A stretch of 44,807 nt of DNA from Oscillospiraceae bacterium (lineage in GTDB: Bacteria > Bacillota > Clostridia > Oscillospirales > Acutalibacteraceae). The first letter of the stretch is position 1; each line of letters opens with the position of its first letter. Positions 32,801-41,606 of the stretch are shown one piece after another. The DNA lies in the NCBI GenBank assembly GCA_015065605.1, contig SVPZ01000023.1, forward strand, positions 1 to 44,807, given 5' to 3'. The notes beneath the pieces are model-generated. The model saw only the letters and a program-made list of their open reading frames with translations. It was not told the origin of the DNA and ran no database searches. Position numbers and translations under genes: made by a program.

Positions 32801-33785
32801 AGATTACATCAAGAACTGCCTTAACGTATCTGTTAGCGAAGAAGTTGCTTTCTCCGGTAACAAGTCCCTTAAGTATGAAAATAACGGTTATACCTATGTT
32901 TCCAAAGAACCTGCTACTTGGGCAACTGACTGGACTAAGTACTATGAATTTAATGCAGAGGGTGAAATCGTTGCTCTCGGCGGCGAAGAAGCTCCCGTTT
33001 GGAAAGACAGAACCTACCTTGAAAAACGCGGCAACTCCAATGAAAGCTCTATCGCTCTTTGGAGCGCTCCCGGTGGCAAAGCTTACAAGGTTTCCTTTAA
33101 GTATTTTGTTCCCGTAGAGCTTGGCGTAAACGTTACTCTTACTCCTTACACCAACGGTACTAACCTTTGGGGTCCTGAATATAAGGTTTCATATAACGAT
33201 TCTGCTTACGTAATCGGTACCGATACAGTAGCAGGCGAATGGTTAGACGGTGAATTCTATTTTGTTTCCGGCGCAACCGTTAATGGATATGATCTTCTTT
33301 ATATCCACGTAGCTGCAGCTGAAAACTTCACCGGCGAACTCGTTTACTTCGATGACTTTACTCTTACCGAAGTACAGTACGCTTCCTTCATTATTCCTGA
33401 AGATGCTACTTTCGAAGATGGCGGCATCCTTAAGGATGGTGTAGTTACCGTTTATGCTGAAATGGATGAAGAAATTGTTGCTCCTCTCGTAATTGATGCA
33501 GAAGGCAATCCCGTTGAAAACTGGGCAGACGAAAACGGCAAGAGAGTTACCGAATTCGTTAACGGCGGCACTTACACCGTTGCTCCCGCATTCATTTACG
33601 GTGACTGCGATGATAACGGTACAATTGATACCACCGACCTTGCAGTATTAAAACTTAACCTTGCAGGCCTTGGCGAAGTTGGTCTTGGCGGTGACTGTGA
33701 CGGTAACGGTAAAATTGATACTACCGACCTTGCAGTATTAAAACTTAACCTTGCAGGACTTGGCGAATTAGGCCCTGCCGTATAA
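29808..33785 (+). CDS. Giant secreted dockerin protein B
   Basis: A 1325-residue exported protein with a signal peptide ending near AVAVEG. Modules: N-terminal beta module (about 30-355) containing a Cys/His-bearing stretch CICEQYSTEENPIECTH, an InlB-like repeat (358-413), a second beta module (414-626), VNA/VNG linkers (626-699 and 923-984), two jelly-roll-like modules (694-920 and 988-1189; the second ends YFDDFTLTEV), an Ig-like part and a tandem dockerin (1263-1325). No catalytic domain was recognised. ATG 29808 is eight bases after AGGAG; the ATG at 29802 is too close. Promoter, leader, signal peptide and terminator match those of gene C, so B and C are tandem duplicates. Likely role: glycan-binding component of a cohesin-docked complex (inference). 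Confidence 0.9.
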   Translation: MKKLLSIVLSVALLLSMFTAIPAVAVEGEEAAVSTALGDYYKFTFGKDGDQYDYTVANKTIGDTAGQATFKENTFYPLLIENADASKGSADYKTITIAGGETVDVLEVKLSNNGYFVPLTKDGTPFEMVPGVKYNVNVKFFNPVCNTWGQLMTVAGTLNDKVDSYSKKVNGVTWSNGEATAKNTNIVGAPFRAGGGNGIVSGGSYAAFLKEGSYGKNNIAASCICEQYSTEENPIECTHSSRYVTPYKEVSDILGIPEANGVYNEENNSYSTKYSYVDETPDDASDDVYVEGNNYLAFTLSGGKVSNYKTYPIYSNATAEEIAAAGEESIWQIVSIEIASENFKSKLSYSVNGEIIKTVEGDAETPLEAVVPTVPEGKYFVGWYNDEAYTDVFTSTALEYGVKTVYARFADYGTYAKNDYEDGKMPATAIMSYAGGSYYPLLGYSYKGSSYDSQENKGQLKAHLERAGFSTEFPASAIAFYSDRTWGMPGCATFYNADGTLFVPKAGDTYKVTYKYMAPVHNGSNMAINIGYGISIAHANKTTTGDKGVTKSILKYNTITEPVTEWTTVSEFITVPEASDSYVPAIALQINGVGKKAVYEEDGETVKYYDYSAVLLDYIEIERVPVGKVTFMNADGTENSVASVAVGGEIPYPVLTASLNTDNVWSASATEYVAPPKTVEKEEEITVYAYESPVISYENYPVSSDANVALHGGAIAYDDELNAVVSDNEAYSGEKSMRLRNYGFHWVITEAHYNTAVTAGAYKYDAETDSFVKLDEVPEFVPATAETIADGTAIAFKRTSVETGMNVIRDFGSVESLTFDYKITFKYKATANNTTTSTLSARLFPKGNIWWGSPATLVGSFTFPAGATDGWVTGEMYVRAENAFGGSIAKAAQVLDLKFNGNAEAFTNEIYIDDITIEEVEGLGTVTYVNGETTTNNVYVSGDEISYPALPSDRQGDMVWSLSADEYVAAPKTFSEDITVYAILSDVIGFESYCGDKVDYIKNCLNVSVSEEVAFSGNKSLKYENNGYTYVSKEPATWATDWTKYYEFNAEGEIVALGGEEAPVWKDRTYLEKRGNSNESSIALWSAPGGKAYKVSFKYFVPVELGVNVTLTPYTNGTNLWGPEYKVSYNDSAYVIGTDTVAGEWLDGEFYFVSGATVNGYDLLYIHVAAAENFTGELVYFDDFTLTEVQYASFIIPEDATFEDGGILKDGVVTVYAEMDEEIVAPLVIDAEGNPVENWADENGKRVTEFVNGGTYTVAPAFIYGDCDDNGTIDTTDLAVLKLNLAGLGEVGLGGDCDGNGKIDTTDLAVLKLNLAGLGELGPAV
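33600..33767 (+). repeat. Tandem dockerin half-repeat (90-base period), gene B
   Basis: Copies at 33600-33677 and 33690-33767 are nearly identical to each other and to those in genes A and C. The first copy encodes GTIDTTD rather than GKIDTTD. Confidence 0.9.
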
Positions 33786-33798
33786 TCAAATTTCATAA

Positions 33799-33838
33799 AA
33801 TACACCTTGGCATTTTTGCCAAGGTGTATTTTTTTTGT
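33799..33838 (+). terminator. Terminator of dockerin gene B
   Basis: A perfect 14-bp stem, AATACACCTTGGCA with TGCCAAGGTGTATT, TTTT loop, followed by eight T residues: a textbook intrinsic terminator. Confidence 0.92.
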
Positions 33839-33868
33839 GTGCTACTTGCACAAAAAAACATAAATTTG

Positions 33869-33897
33869 TTGACAAATAATAATGCATATGCTACACT
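33869..33897 (+). promoter_or_regulatory. Promoter of dockerin protein C
   Basis: TTGACA (33869-33874), 17 bases, TACACT (33892-33897). The whole promoter differs from that of gene B at only two positions (in the spacer), and the transcript leader is similar. Confidence 0.8.
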
Positions 33898-33929
33898 TTT
33901 AATACCTAAATATAAAAGGAGAAATGTAT

Positions 33930-36900
33930 ATGAAAAAGTTATTAAGCATTATGCTATCGGTTGCTTTACTTCTTTCAATGTTCACTGCAATTCCCGCAGT
34001 GGCAGCTGAAGGCGAAGAAGTTGCAGTTAGCACAGCCTTAGGCGACTATTATAAGTTTACCTTTGGCGAAGACGGCGACAGATACGAATATACAGTTGCC
34101 GGTAACAAGACCGACGATACTACCGGTCAGGCAACCTATAAGGGTAATAATTTCTATCCCTTATGGCTTAACAGAACTGCTAACAGTACTCTTGCTACAT
34201 ATGAGTACAAGAACGTTGCTATCGGCGGTACAAATTACGACGTTTTAGAAATCAAAAACTTTGAAAACCTTGTATTTGTTCCTATGACCAAGGACGGTAC
34301 TCCCTTTGAAATGCTTCCCGGTGTTGATTATTCTGTTAATATTAAGCTCTTTAACCCTTCCTGTAATACTTGGGGACAGTATTCTGTATCCGCAGGTACT
34401 ACAAACGTTAAATCCACTGCAACGGTTAACGGTTTAAGATATAAAAAGGATGCTACTACCGGAGAGGTTACTGCTTCTGCATCTGAACTGTCTGCTTATT
34501 CACCGTATTGCTCAATAGGTGGCGGTATAGTTTCCGGTCAGGCTTGGTCTGCTAACTTAAAGGAAGGCTCTTATTCAACAAATAACGTTACCTTAAACTG
34601 TATTTGTTCCGAGTATTCTACCGAGGAAAAACCTATTGTTTGCACTCATGCTGCTAAATCCTTTAACGCTTATAGAGATATGACCAACGTTGTTTCTATT
34701 CCCGAAGAGGCTGCTACCTATGATGAGGAAACCGATTCCTATAGCGTAAAGACCGCTTTTAAAGATGAAACACCCGATGATGCTTCCGACGATACCTATG
34801 ATGATGCTAACAACTATCTTTCCTTTGTTTTCGGTGGCGGTAACGTTGCATCTTACAAATCTTATCCTATTTATTCAAATGCAACTGCCGAAGAAACAGC
34901 TGCTGCTTCTTCCGTATGGCAGATAATTTCTATTGAAGTAATCAGCGAAAACTTTAAATCTATTCTTTCCTACAGTGTAAACGGCGAAATTGTTAAGACC
35001 GTTGAGGGCGATGCAGGAATCGCACTTGAAACCGTTATTCCTGCTGCTCCCGAAGGAAAATACTTCGTAGGTTGGTATAACGATGAAGAATATACCGAAC
35101 TTTTCACAAGTACTGCTCTTGAATACGGTGTTAAAACCGTGTATGCGCGCTTTGCCGATTACGGAACCGATTTAAGAATGGACTTTGATACCGCTTATCC
35201 CGCTACTGCTGTTCAGGTTACTCCCGCAGGTGATTTCTGGCCCCTACGCGGATACAGTTATAAGAATAGTTATACTACAACCGTTGATGCAAGCAGAACT
35301 CCTGCTTGGACTGCAGACGACCTTAAAAACGACCTTATCAGAAACGGTCTTTCAACTGAATATCCTGCAGGTGTTATTTCTTTCTATAGTGATAGAACCT
35401 GGGGTATGCCCGGCGGTCTATATTTCTATAACGCTGACGGAACCCTCTTTGTTCCCAAGGCAGGAGATACCTATAAAATAACCTATTCCTATAAAGCTCC
35501 TCTCCATAACGGAAAGGATATGTCAATTAAAGTGGCTTACGGTATTACTAATGCTCATGCAAATCAGTCTTCTACCAAGGATAAAGTATTTTCAAAGAAA
35601 ACTTTGAAAACCAACTACGTTACCGAAGTTGTTGCAGATTGGACTACCGTAACAGAAATTGTTACTATCCCCGAGGCTGCAGACGATCACGTTCCTGCTA
35701 TCGGTTTAGATATTGGCGGTGTAAATAAGGTTGCTATTGATACCGACGGCGATGAAGTTAATGATGCTTTTGCATTCTCTATGGTACAGCTTGACTATAT
35801 GGAAATCGAAAGAGTTCCCGCTGGTAAGGTTATCTTTATGAATGCCGACGGAACTGAGAATTCTGTAGCAAGTGTTGCAGTTGGCGAAGAAATTCCTTAT
35901 CCTGCTCTTACTGCTTCTCTTAACACAGATAACGTATGGTCTGCTTCTGCTACCGAATACGTAGCACCTCCCAAGACTCTTGACGAGGAAAAAGATATTA
36001 CCATTTACGCTTATGAGAGTCCTGTAATTTCTTACGAAAATAGTCCTTATTATGTAGGCAACGCTGTTGAACTTTATCCCGGTACTATCAACTACGATAA
36101 CGAAATGAACGCAGTTGTAAGCGATAAAGAAGCATATAGCGGTAAAAAGTCTATGAGACTCAGAAACTACGGTTTCCAGTGGGTTGTTACCGAGGCTCAC
36201 TATAACACTGCTGTTACAAAGGGCGCATATAAATATGACGCCGAAACCGATAGCTTCGTTAAACTAGACGAAGTTCCCGAATTCGTTCCCGCTACCGCTG
36301 AAACTATTGCAGACGGTACCGCAATTGCTTTAAAGCGTGTTTCCTCCGAAACCGGTATGAACGTTATTCGTAAATACGCTGCTGCTGAATCCTATACCTT
36401 TAACTATAAGATTACCTTTAAATATAAGGCAACCGAAAATAATACTACCGAATCCACCCTTTCTGCCCGTCTTTTCCCCGAAGGCAACATTTGGTGGGGA
36501 AGCCCTGCAGCACTTACAGGCTCCTTTACCTTCCCCGCAGGCGCAACTGACGGTTGGGTAACAGGTGAAATGTACGTTGTTGCTGACAATGCTTACGGCG
36601 GAAACTTGGCAAATTGCGACCAGGTACTTGACCTTAAATTTAACGGTAACACTGAACTATTTACCAACGAAATCTATCTTGATGATATCGTTATCGAAGA
36701 AGTAGAACTCGGCACCGTTACCTACGTAAACGGTGACACCACCAATGAAAAACTTTACGAAGTTGGTGATGAAATTTCCTATCCCGAAATTGCCGGTGTT
36801 AAGGGTTATGATTGCTACTGGTCTTTAAATGCTGATTCTTACGTTGCAGTTCCCAAGACCTTTGAAGAAAACGTAACTGTTTACTCTGTTAAGGATACAG

Positions 36901-37985
36901 TAATCGGCTTCAACAATTACGTTAGTCATAATTACGCTTCTGCCACTAATATTACTATTACCGATGAGCTTGAAGCAGGTAATAAGGTTGTTAAGGCTCA
37001 GGATAACGACTATACTCCCGTAACCGCCGCTAAGGCTCTTAAAGAGGTTACCTCAGGTGAAGGTGACGAAGCAGTTACTACTATTGCTTGGCTTACCCCC
37101 GGAAATAATGAGTATTGGTCCGGCAAATTTATGCGCGACGAAGAAAATAATTGGGTTAAACTTTCCGATGTTTTCGAAGAAGCACCTGAATTTGAAGAAG
37201 GCAAATACTACAGCAACCGTAATAACTATATGGATCACACCGTTTCCCTTTGGCAGTTGGAAGTAGGCAAGACTTACAAGGTATCCTTTAAGTACTATTT
37301 GCCCGAAACTCTTACCAAAGAGTATATAGTTCTTCCGATTACCAGTTCCTACACAAATATCTGGTATGCAGGTCAGTATAAGGCTTATTCTGATGCGGCT
37401 TATAAGATCGGTACCGATGCCACTGTTGGCGAATGGGTAGAGGCAGAACTTTACTTTACCAACCTCGCATCAAAGAATGATTTTGCTTGGTTATTTATGT
37501 CTTTGTATCAGAGTGATGTTGCAGTTGGTGACGTAGCTTACTTCGATGATTTTGCTCTTACCGAAGTACAGTACGCTACTTTCATTCTTCCCGAAGGCGC
37601 TGTTCACGAACAGGGCGGTATCCTTAAGGGTGACGTTATCACTGTTTATGCAGGTCTTGACGAAGAAATTATTGCTCCTCTCATAGTTGATACAGACGGA
37701 AATCCCGTTGAAAACTGGGCAGACGAAAACGGCAAGATAGCTTCCGAATTTGTTAACGGCGGCGCTTACACTGTATATGTTGCTCCTGCATTCATTTACG
37801 GCGACTGCGATGATAACGGTAAAATTGATACTACCGACCTTGCAGTATTAAAGCTTAACCTTGCAGGCCTTGGCGAAGTTGGTCTTGGCGGCGACTGTGA
37901 CGGCAACGGTAAAATTGATACTACCGACCTTGCAGTATTAAAACTTAACCTTGCAGGTCTTGGCGAATTAGGCCCTGCCGAATAA
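33930..37985 (+). CDS. Giant secreted dockerin protein C
   Basis: A 1351-residue exported protein with the same plan as B: signal peptide, N-terminal beta module with CICSEYSTEEKPIVCTH (about 30-355), InlB-like repeat (357-411), second beta module (412-628), linkers (631-700 and 928-987), two jelly-roll-like modules (697-925 and 991-1217, ending YFDDFALTEV), Ig-like part and tandem dockerin (1290-1351). Long segments are almost identical in DNA to B (for example around 35386-35480 and 36230-36330), while the second jelly-roll module resembles that of A more (WxxGxxxxDEENNxWVK and EEGKYYxNRN). ATG 33930 follows AGGAG at eight to nine bases. No catalytic domain seen. A strong terminator follows. 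Confidence 0.9.
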   Translation: MKKLLSIMLSVALLLSMFTAIPAVAAEGEEVAVSTALGDYYKFTFGEDGDRYEYTVAGNKTDDTTGQATYKGNNFYPLWLNRTANSTLATYEYKNVAIGGTNYDVLEIKNFENLVFVPMTKDGTPFEMLPGVDYSVNIKLFNPSCNTWGQYSVSAGTTNVKSTATVNGLRYKKDATTGEVTASASELSAYSPYCSIGGGIVSGQAWSANLKEGSYSTNNVTLNCICSEYSTEEKPIVCTHAAKSFNAYRDMTNVVSIPEEAATYDEETDSYSVKTAFKDETPDDASDDTYDDANNYLSFVFGGGNVASYKSYPIYSNATAEETAAASSVWQIISIEVISENFKSILSYSVNGEIVKTVEGDAGIALETVIPAAPEGKYFVGWYNDEEYTELFTSTALEYGVKTVYARFADYGTDLRMDFDTAYPATAVQVTPAGDFWPLRGYSYKNSYTTTVDASRTPAWTADDLKNDLIRNGLSTEYPAGVISFYSDRTWGMPGGLYFYNADGTLFVPKAGDTYKITYSYKAPLHNGKDMSIKVAYGITNAHANQSSTKDKVFSKKTLKTNYVTEVVADWTTVTEIVTIPEAADDHVPAIGLDIGGVNKVAIDTDGDEVNDAFAFSMVQLDYMEIERVPAGKVIFMNADGTENSVASVAVGEEIPYPALTASLNTDNVWSASATEYVAPPKTLDEEKDITIYAYESPVISYENSPYYVGNAVELYPGTINYDNEMNAVVSDKEAYSGKKSMRLRNYGFQWVVTEAHYNTAVTKGAYKYDAETDSFVKLDEVPEFVPATAETIADGTAIALKRVSSETGMNVIRKYAAAESYTFNYKITFKYKATENNTTESTLSARLFPEGNIWWGSPAALTGSFTFPAGATDGWVTGEMYVVADNAYGGNLANCDQVLDLKFNGNTELFTNEIYLDDIVIEEVELGTVTYVNGDTTNEKLYEVGDEISYPEIAGVKGYDCYWSLNADSYVAVPKTFEENVTVYSVKDTVIGFNNYVSHNYASATNITITDELEAGNKVVKAQDNDYTPVTAAKALKEVTSGEGDEAVTTIAWLTPGNNEYWSGKFMRDEENNWVKLSDVFEEAPEFEEGKYYSNRNNYMDHTVSLWQLEVGKTYKVSFKYYLPETLTKEYIVLPITSSYTNIWYAGQYKAYSDAAYKIGTDATVGEWVEAELYFTNLASKNDFAWLFMSLYQSDVAVGDVAYFDDFALTEVQYATFILPEGAVHEQGGILKGDVITVYAGLDEEIIAPLIVDTDGNPVENWADENGKIASEFVNGGAYTVYVAPAFIYGDCDDNGKIDTTDLAVLKLNLAGLGEVGLGGDCDGNGKIDTTDLAVLKLNLAGLGELGPAE
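37800..37967 (+). repeat. Tandem dockerin half-repeat (90-base period), gene C
   Basis: Copies at 37800-37877 and 37890-37967. With genes A and B there are six nearly identical copies in 8.5 kb, all in the same frame and orientation. Confidence 0.9.
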
Positions 37986-37997
37986 TTTAATATTCAG

Positions 37998-38029
37998 ATA
38001 GGCTCTACCTTGTGTAGAGCCTATTTTTT
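37998..38029 (+). terminator. Terminator of dockerin gene C
   Basis: An 11-bp perfect stem, ATAGGCTCTAC with GTAGAGCCTAT, five-base loop, followed by TTTTTA. Its sequence is unlike the A and B terminators, marking the end of the duplicated unit. Confidence 0.9.
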
Positions 38030-38066
38030 ATGCTTTATTTACATTTATTTTTGGCTTTTAATTTTC

Positions 38067-38095
38067 TTGCGTAAACGTTAAAATTATGATACAAT
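38067..38095 (+). promoter_or_regulatory. Promoter of lepA
   Basis: TTGCGT (38067-38072), 17 bases, TACAAT (38090-38095), about 33 bases before the start codon. Confidence 0.7.
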
Positions 38096-38127
38096 AGCAT
38101 TGAATATACAATGTTAGGAGAATTGCT

Positions 38128-39933
38128 TTGTCCTTTCCATTAGAACAAATCAGAAACTTTTGTATCGTGGCGCATATCGACCACGGAAAATCCACTCTTG
38201 CCGACCGTCTTTTAGAGCTTACCAGCTCGGTTGCTCAGCGAGAAATGGAAGAGCAGATACTTGACAGTATGGAGCTTGAAAGAGAGCGTGGAATTACCAT
38301 AAAAGCCCACGCGGTTACTCTTTATCATACTGCAAGTGACGGAAAACAGTACGAGCTTAATCTTATTGACACCCCCGGTCACGTTGACTTTAACTACGAG
38401 GTGTCACGTTCTCTTGCCGCTTGCGAGGGCGCAATACTTGTGGTAGATGCTTCTCAGGGAATTGAGGCGCAGACCCTTGCCAATACCTATCTTGCAGTTG
38501 ACCACGGACTTGAAATTCTGCCGGTAGTCAATAAAATAGATTTGCCCTCTGCCGAGCCCGATAGAATAATCAACGAAATAGAAGACGTTATAGGAATTCC
38601 CGCTCAGGATGCTCCTAAGATTTCCGCAAAAACGGGAATAAACGTTGAAGAGGTTTTGGAACGTATAGTTACCGATATTCCTGCTCCGACGGGAGATAGA
38701 AACGGACCTTTAAAGGCTTTGATTTTTGACTCTTACTATGATGCTTATAAGGGTGTTATAGTTTATTTCAGAGTTGTATCGGGTAAAATCAAAGCAGGCG
38801 ATAAAATAAGAATGATGGCTACGGGCGCCGAATTCGACGTGGTAGAAGTGGGCAGAAAACAGGCTACCTGTCTTATGCCTTGCGACTGTCTTGAAGCGGG
38901 TGAGGTTGGCTATCTTGCCGCTTCCATTAAGACCGTAAAGGATGCTTGTGTAGGCGATACCGTAACCTTGGCAGAAAATCCTGCCGAAGAAGCGCTTGAA
39001 GGCTACCGAAAGGTTAATCCCGTAGTTTTCTGCGGTATTTATCCTGCTGACGGCGCACGCTACGGCGATTTAAGGGATGCTCTTGAAAAGCTTCAGCTAA
39101 ACGATGCTTCGCTTCTTTACGAGCCCGAAACCAGTAAGGCGTTGGGCTTTGGATTCCGTTGCGGATTTTTAGGACTTCTTCATATGGAAATTATCGAAGA
39201 ACGACTTGAAAGAGAATATAATCTCGATATTATCACTACGGCGCCCAGCGTTGTTTATCGCTTTACCTTAAACGACGGCAAAACCATAGACGTGGATAAT
39301 CCTACCAACTATCCCGATCCCGCAAGTATTGTTGAAGCGCTTGAACCTGTTGCTGACGTGCATATCTATAGCCCCAACGATTACGTTGGCGCGATTATGC
39401 AGCTTTGTGAAGAACGTCGCGGTGTTTATACCGATATGAAGTATATGGGCGACAGAGTTGATATTCACTATATTATGCCTGTAGGTGAAATAGTTTACGA
39501 CTTCTTTGACGCTCTGAAATCACGTACAAAGGGTTACGCTTCTTACGATTATGAAACAAAAGGCTATGAAAAGAGCCGTCTTATCAAACTTGACGTTATG
39601 CTGGCAGGCGACGTGGTTGACGCGCTTTCCTTTATTGTTCACGTTGATAATGCAAACGCCAGAGCAAGAAGAATAGCTGAAAAACTAAAGGAATATATTC
39701 CGCGTCAGCTTTTTGAAGTGCCTGTTCAGGTTGCGGTAGGCGGCAAGGTTATTGCAAGAGAAACCGTTAAGGCTATGAGAAAAGACGTTCTTGCAAAATG
39801 CTACGGCGGTGATATTACCCGTAAGAAGAAGCTTCTTGAAAAACAGAAGGAAGGTAAAAAGAAGATGCGTCAGTTAGGTAAGGTAGAGGTACCGCCCGAT
39901 GCATTTATGGCAGTTCTTAAACTCGATGAATAG
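38128..39933 (+). CDS. lepA: Elongation factor 4 (LepA)
   Basis: The 601-residue translational GTPase back-translocates or remodels stalled ribosomes and helps subunit assembly. G motifs: AHIDHGKST (15-23), RGITIKA, DTPGH (81-85), NKID (135-138). The C-terminal part carries the LepA-specific domain ([27 protein letters not shown]), which separates it from EF-G. The start is TTG 38128, seven bases after AGGAG; no in-frame ATG lies near. The next gene begins eight bases after the stop with a GGTGG site, so the two are probably co-transcribed. Confidence 0.97.
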   Translation: MSFPLEQIRNFCIVAHIDHGKSTLADRLLELTSSVAQREMEEQILDSMELERERGITIKAHAVTLYHTASDGKQYELNLIDTPGHVDFNYEVSRSLAACEGAILVVDASQGIEAQTLANTYLAVDHGLEILPVVNKIDLPSAEPDRIINEIEDVIGIPAQDAPKISAKTGINVEEVLERIVTDIPAPTGDRNGPLKALIFDSYYDAYKGVIVYFRVVSGKIKAGDKIRMMATGAEFDVVEVGRKQATCLMPCDCLEAGEVGYLAASIKTVKDACVGDTVTLAENPAEEALEGYRKVNPVVFCGIYPADGARYGDLRDALEKLQLNDASLLYEPETSKALGFGFRCGFLGLLHMEIIEERLEREYNLDIITTAPSVVYRFTLNDGKTIDVDNPTNYPDPASIVEALEPVADVHIYSPNDYVGAIMQLCEERRGVYTDMKYMGDRVDIHYIMPVGEIVYDFFDALKSRTKGYASYDYETKGYEKSRLIKLDVMLAGDVVDALSFIVHVDNANARARRIAEKLKEYIPRQLFEVPVQVAVGGKVIARETVKAMRKDVLAKCYGGDITRKKKLLEKQKEGKKKMRQLGKVEVPPDAFMAVLKLDE

Positions 39934-39941
39934 GTGGTTTT

Positions 39942-41564
39942 ATGAACGACATTATTAAAATTAAATCAAAATATCCTGCTTCTCAGAAGGAAGAAATAGA
40001 AAAAGCTATAGAAAAAGCAGGGGACGGTGACGCCGTCTTCTTCGAAGGCGGAAAATACTTCGTTGACGGACAGATAAAAATTGAAAATAAGAATAATCTT
40101 ATTATCTGCGGTGACGACGCGACTATTGTCGCCCATTTCGACCCAAAGGTCGGCTTTTGGGAGTTTAGTGGTATTCTTGCGTTTAAGGACTGTAAAAACA
40201 TCACCCTTAAACAGCTTACCTTCGATACCGATAATCCCGTAAACTGCGCAGGAACAGTGGTTGATAAAAGTGCTGAAGATTTTACCATTGACGTTATGCT
40301 TTTCGACGGTTGCACTCTTGATTCAAGTCAAACGATTTTTGCTTCCTGCTCTCTTGACGAGGACTGCTCTCCCGACTATCTGTTTGCAGATTATACAAAG
40401 CGTGAATATAAATCCGTTGGTGAAAATACCGTTAGAATACAGTATTCCGGCTCCCAAAAAGAAATGATTAACAATCTTCCCATTGGCGCTAATTTCGTTA
40501 TCCGTCACGGTCTTGGAAACTTTACGGTTTTAAACCGTTCATCCATTACCTTTACCAATTGCGACGATACCGTTATGGAGGATATTACCGTTTATAACTC
40601 TGCAGGCTATATGGTGGTTGTGTTCCCGAGATGCAATAACTTCACCATCCGCCGTTACAGAGTTGTGGTACCTCAAGGAAGTCATCGCTTCTGGGCGTCA
40701 AATATCGACGGCATACATCTTCTGGGTCTTACGGGAGAATGTATCGTAGAGGATTGTTATTTTGACGGTCTTGGCGACGATGCCCTTAATATTCATTCTA
40801 CCTCAGGCTTTGTTGATGAATTGACTGACGGCAGAATAAAGGTGTCTAATCACCGTTTCAACATTCCGCTTGAAGAAAATTGGTGCCGAAAAGGCGACAA
40901 AATTTCGGTTTACGGTGCAGATTTCCTCAGAAAAGGAAAAATCACCGTCAAGGATTACGACGGCGAAAACATTTATTTTGACCATATTGACGGTACTTTA
41001 GAGGTAGGCGACGTTGTGGGCAACGACGAGTATCTTGCAAAAATTACCGTTACGGGAACTACCGTCAGAAACACAAGAGCGAGAGCGCTTTTATTCCAGA
41101 CCAACAACGTAACGGTTAAAGATTGCTATTTCTTTGGTATGAGCGCTTCTGCAATACTTCTTGCTCCCGATATTCGCGTATGGCACGAGGTAGGACCTTG
41201 TGAAAACGTGCTTATTGAAAACTGTATTTTTGATAAATGCGCCATGTCTAAAAACGATGTTCAGCACGCCGTTCAGGGCGCTGTTATGGTAAGATGCAGT
41301 CACGACGCGCACGGCATTGATTATCCTGCGGGCGTACATAAAAATATCGTTATCAAAAATAATAAATTCGTTGATATTCCCGCTTCTTGCGTATGTGTAT
41401 GCGGTACCGACGGCATAACCGTTACCGATAACCTTTTCCTCAACTGCAGCGGTGAGGGTGGACTTAACGGAATGAAGAAATACGACGTATTTATTAAAAA
41501 CTGCAAAAATATTACGGTTGAAAATAACGAAACCGAAAACGAAAATATTTTACACGTAGAATAA
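39942..41564 (+). CDS. Right-handed beta-helix protein, GH110-like glycosidase candidate
   Basis: A 540-residue protein without a signal peptide, made of repeated short strands typical of a parallel beta-helix (NLIICGDDATIV, NITLKQLTFD, VLIENCIFDKC, NIVIKNNKFVD, NITVENNE). The central segment NIDGIHLLGLTGECIVEDCYFDGLGDDALNIHS (about 254-285) resembles the active-site region of GH110 alpha-galactosidases, where paired Asp residues act in catalysis. Its cytoplasmic location fits hydrolysis of imported oligosaccharides. The GH110 link is pattern recognition, not proven; polysaccharide lyase or other beta-helix enzymes are alternatives. The start follows GGTGGTTTT; it sits eight bases downstream of lepA. 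Confidence 0.75.
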   Translation: MNDIIKIKSKYPASQKEEIEKAIEKAGDGDAVFFEGGKYFVDGQIKIENKNNLIICGDDATIVAHFDPKVGFWEFSGILAFKDCKNITLKQLTFDTDNPVNCAGTVVDKSAEDFTIDVMLFDGCTLDSSQTIFASCSLDEDCSPDYLFADYTKREYKSVGENTVRIQYSGSQKEMINNLPIGANFVIRHGLGNFTVLNRSSITFTNCDDTVMEDITVYNSAGYMVVVFPRCNNFTIRRYRVVVPQGSHRFWASNIDGIHLLGLTGECIVEDCYFDGLGDDALNIHSTSGFVDELTDGRIKVSNHRFNIPLEENWCRKGDKISVYGADFLRKGKITVKDYDGENIYFDHIDGTLEVGDVVGNDEYLAKITVTGTTVRNTRARALLFQTNNVTVKDCYFFGMSASAILLAPDIRVWHEVGPCENVLIENCIFDKCAMSKNDVQHAVQGAVMVRCSHDAHGIDYPAGVHKNIVIKNNKFVDIPASCVCVCGTDGITVTDNLFLNCSGEGGLNGMKKYDVFIKNCKNITVENNETENENILHVE

Positions 41565-41568
41565 ATAA

Positions 41569-41606
41569 AATACTGCAGAGAACTTTTTTGTTCTCCGCAG
41601 TATTTT
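41569..41606. terminator. Bidirectional terminator between the beta-helix gene and the small membrane protein gene
   Basis: AATACTGC with GCAGTATT, and GAGAAC with GTTCTC, form one long hairpin with a single mismatch and a T-rich loop. A and T runs flank both sides, so it can stop both converging genes. Confidence 0.8.

Noticed and set aside
25490-37985. Cellulosome scaffoldin locus
   Set aside because: No cohesin domain could be seen in any protein of the window, so only the dockerin side is present.
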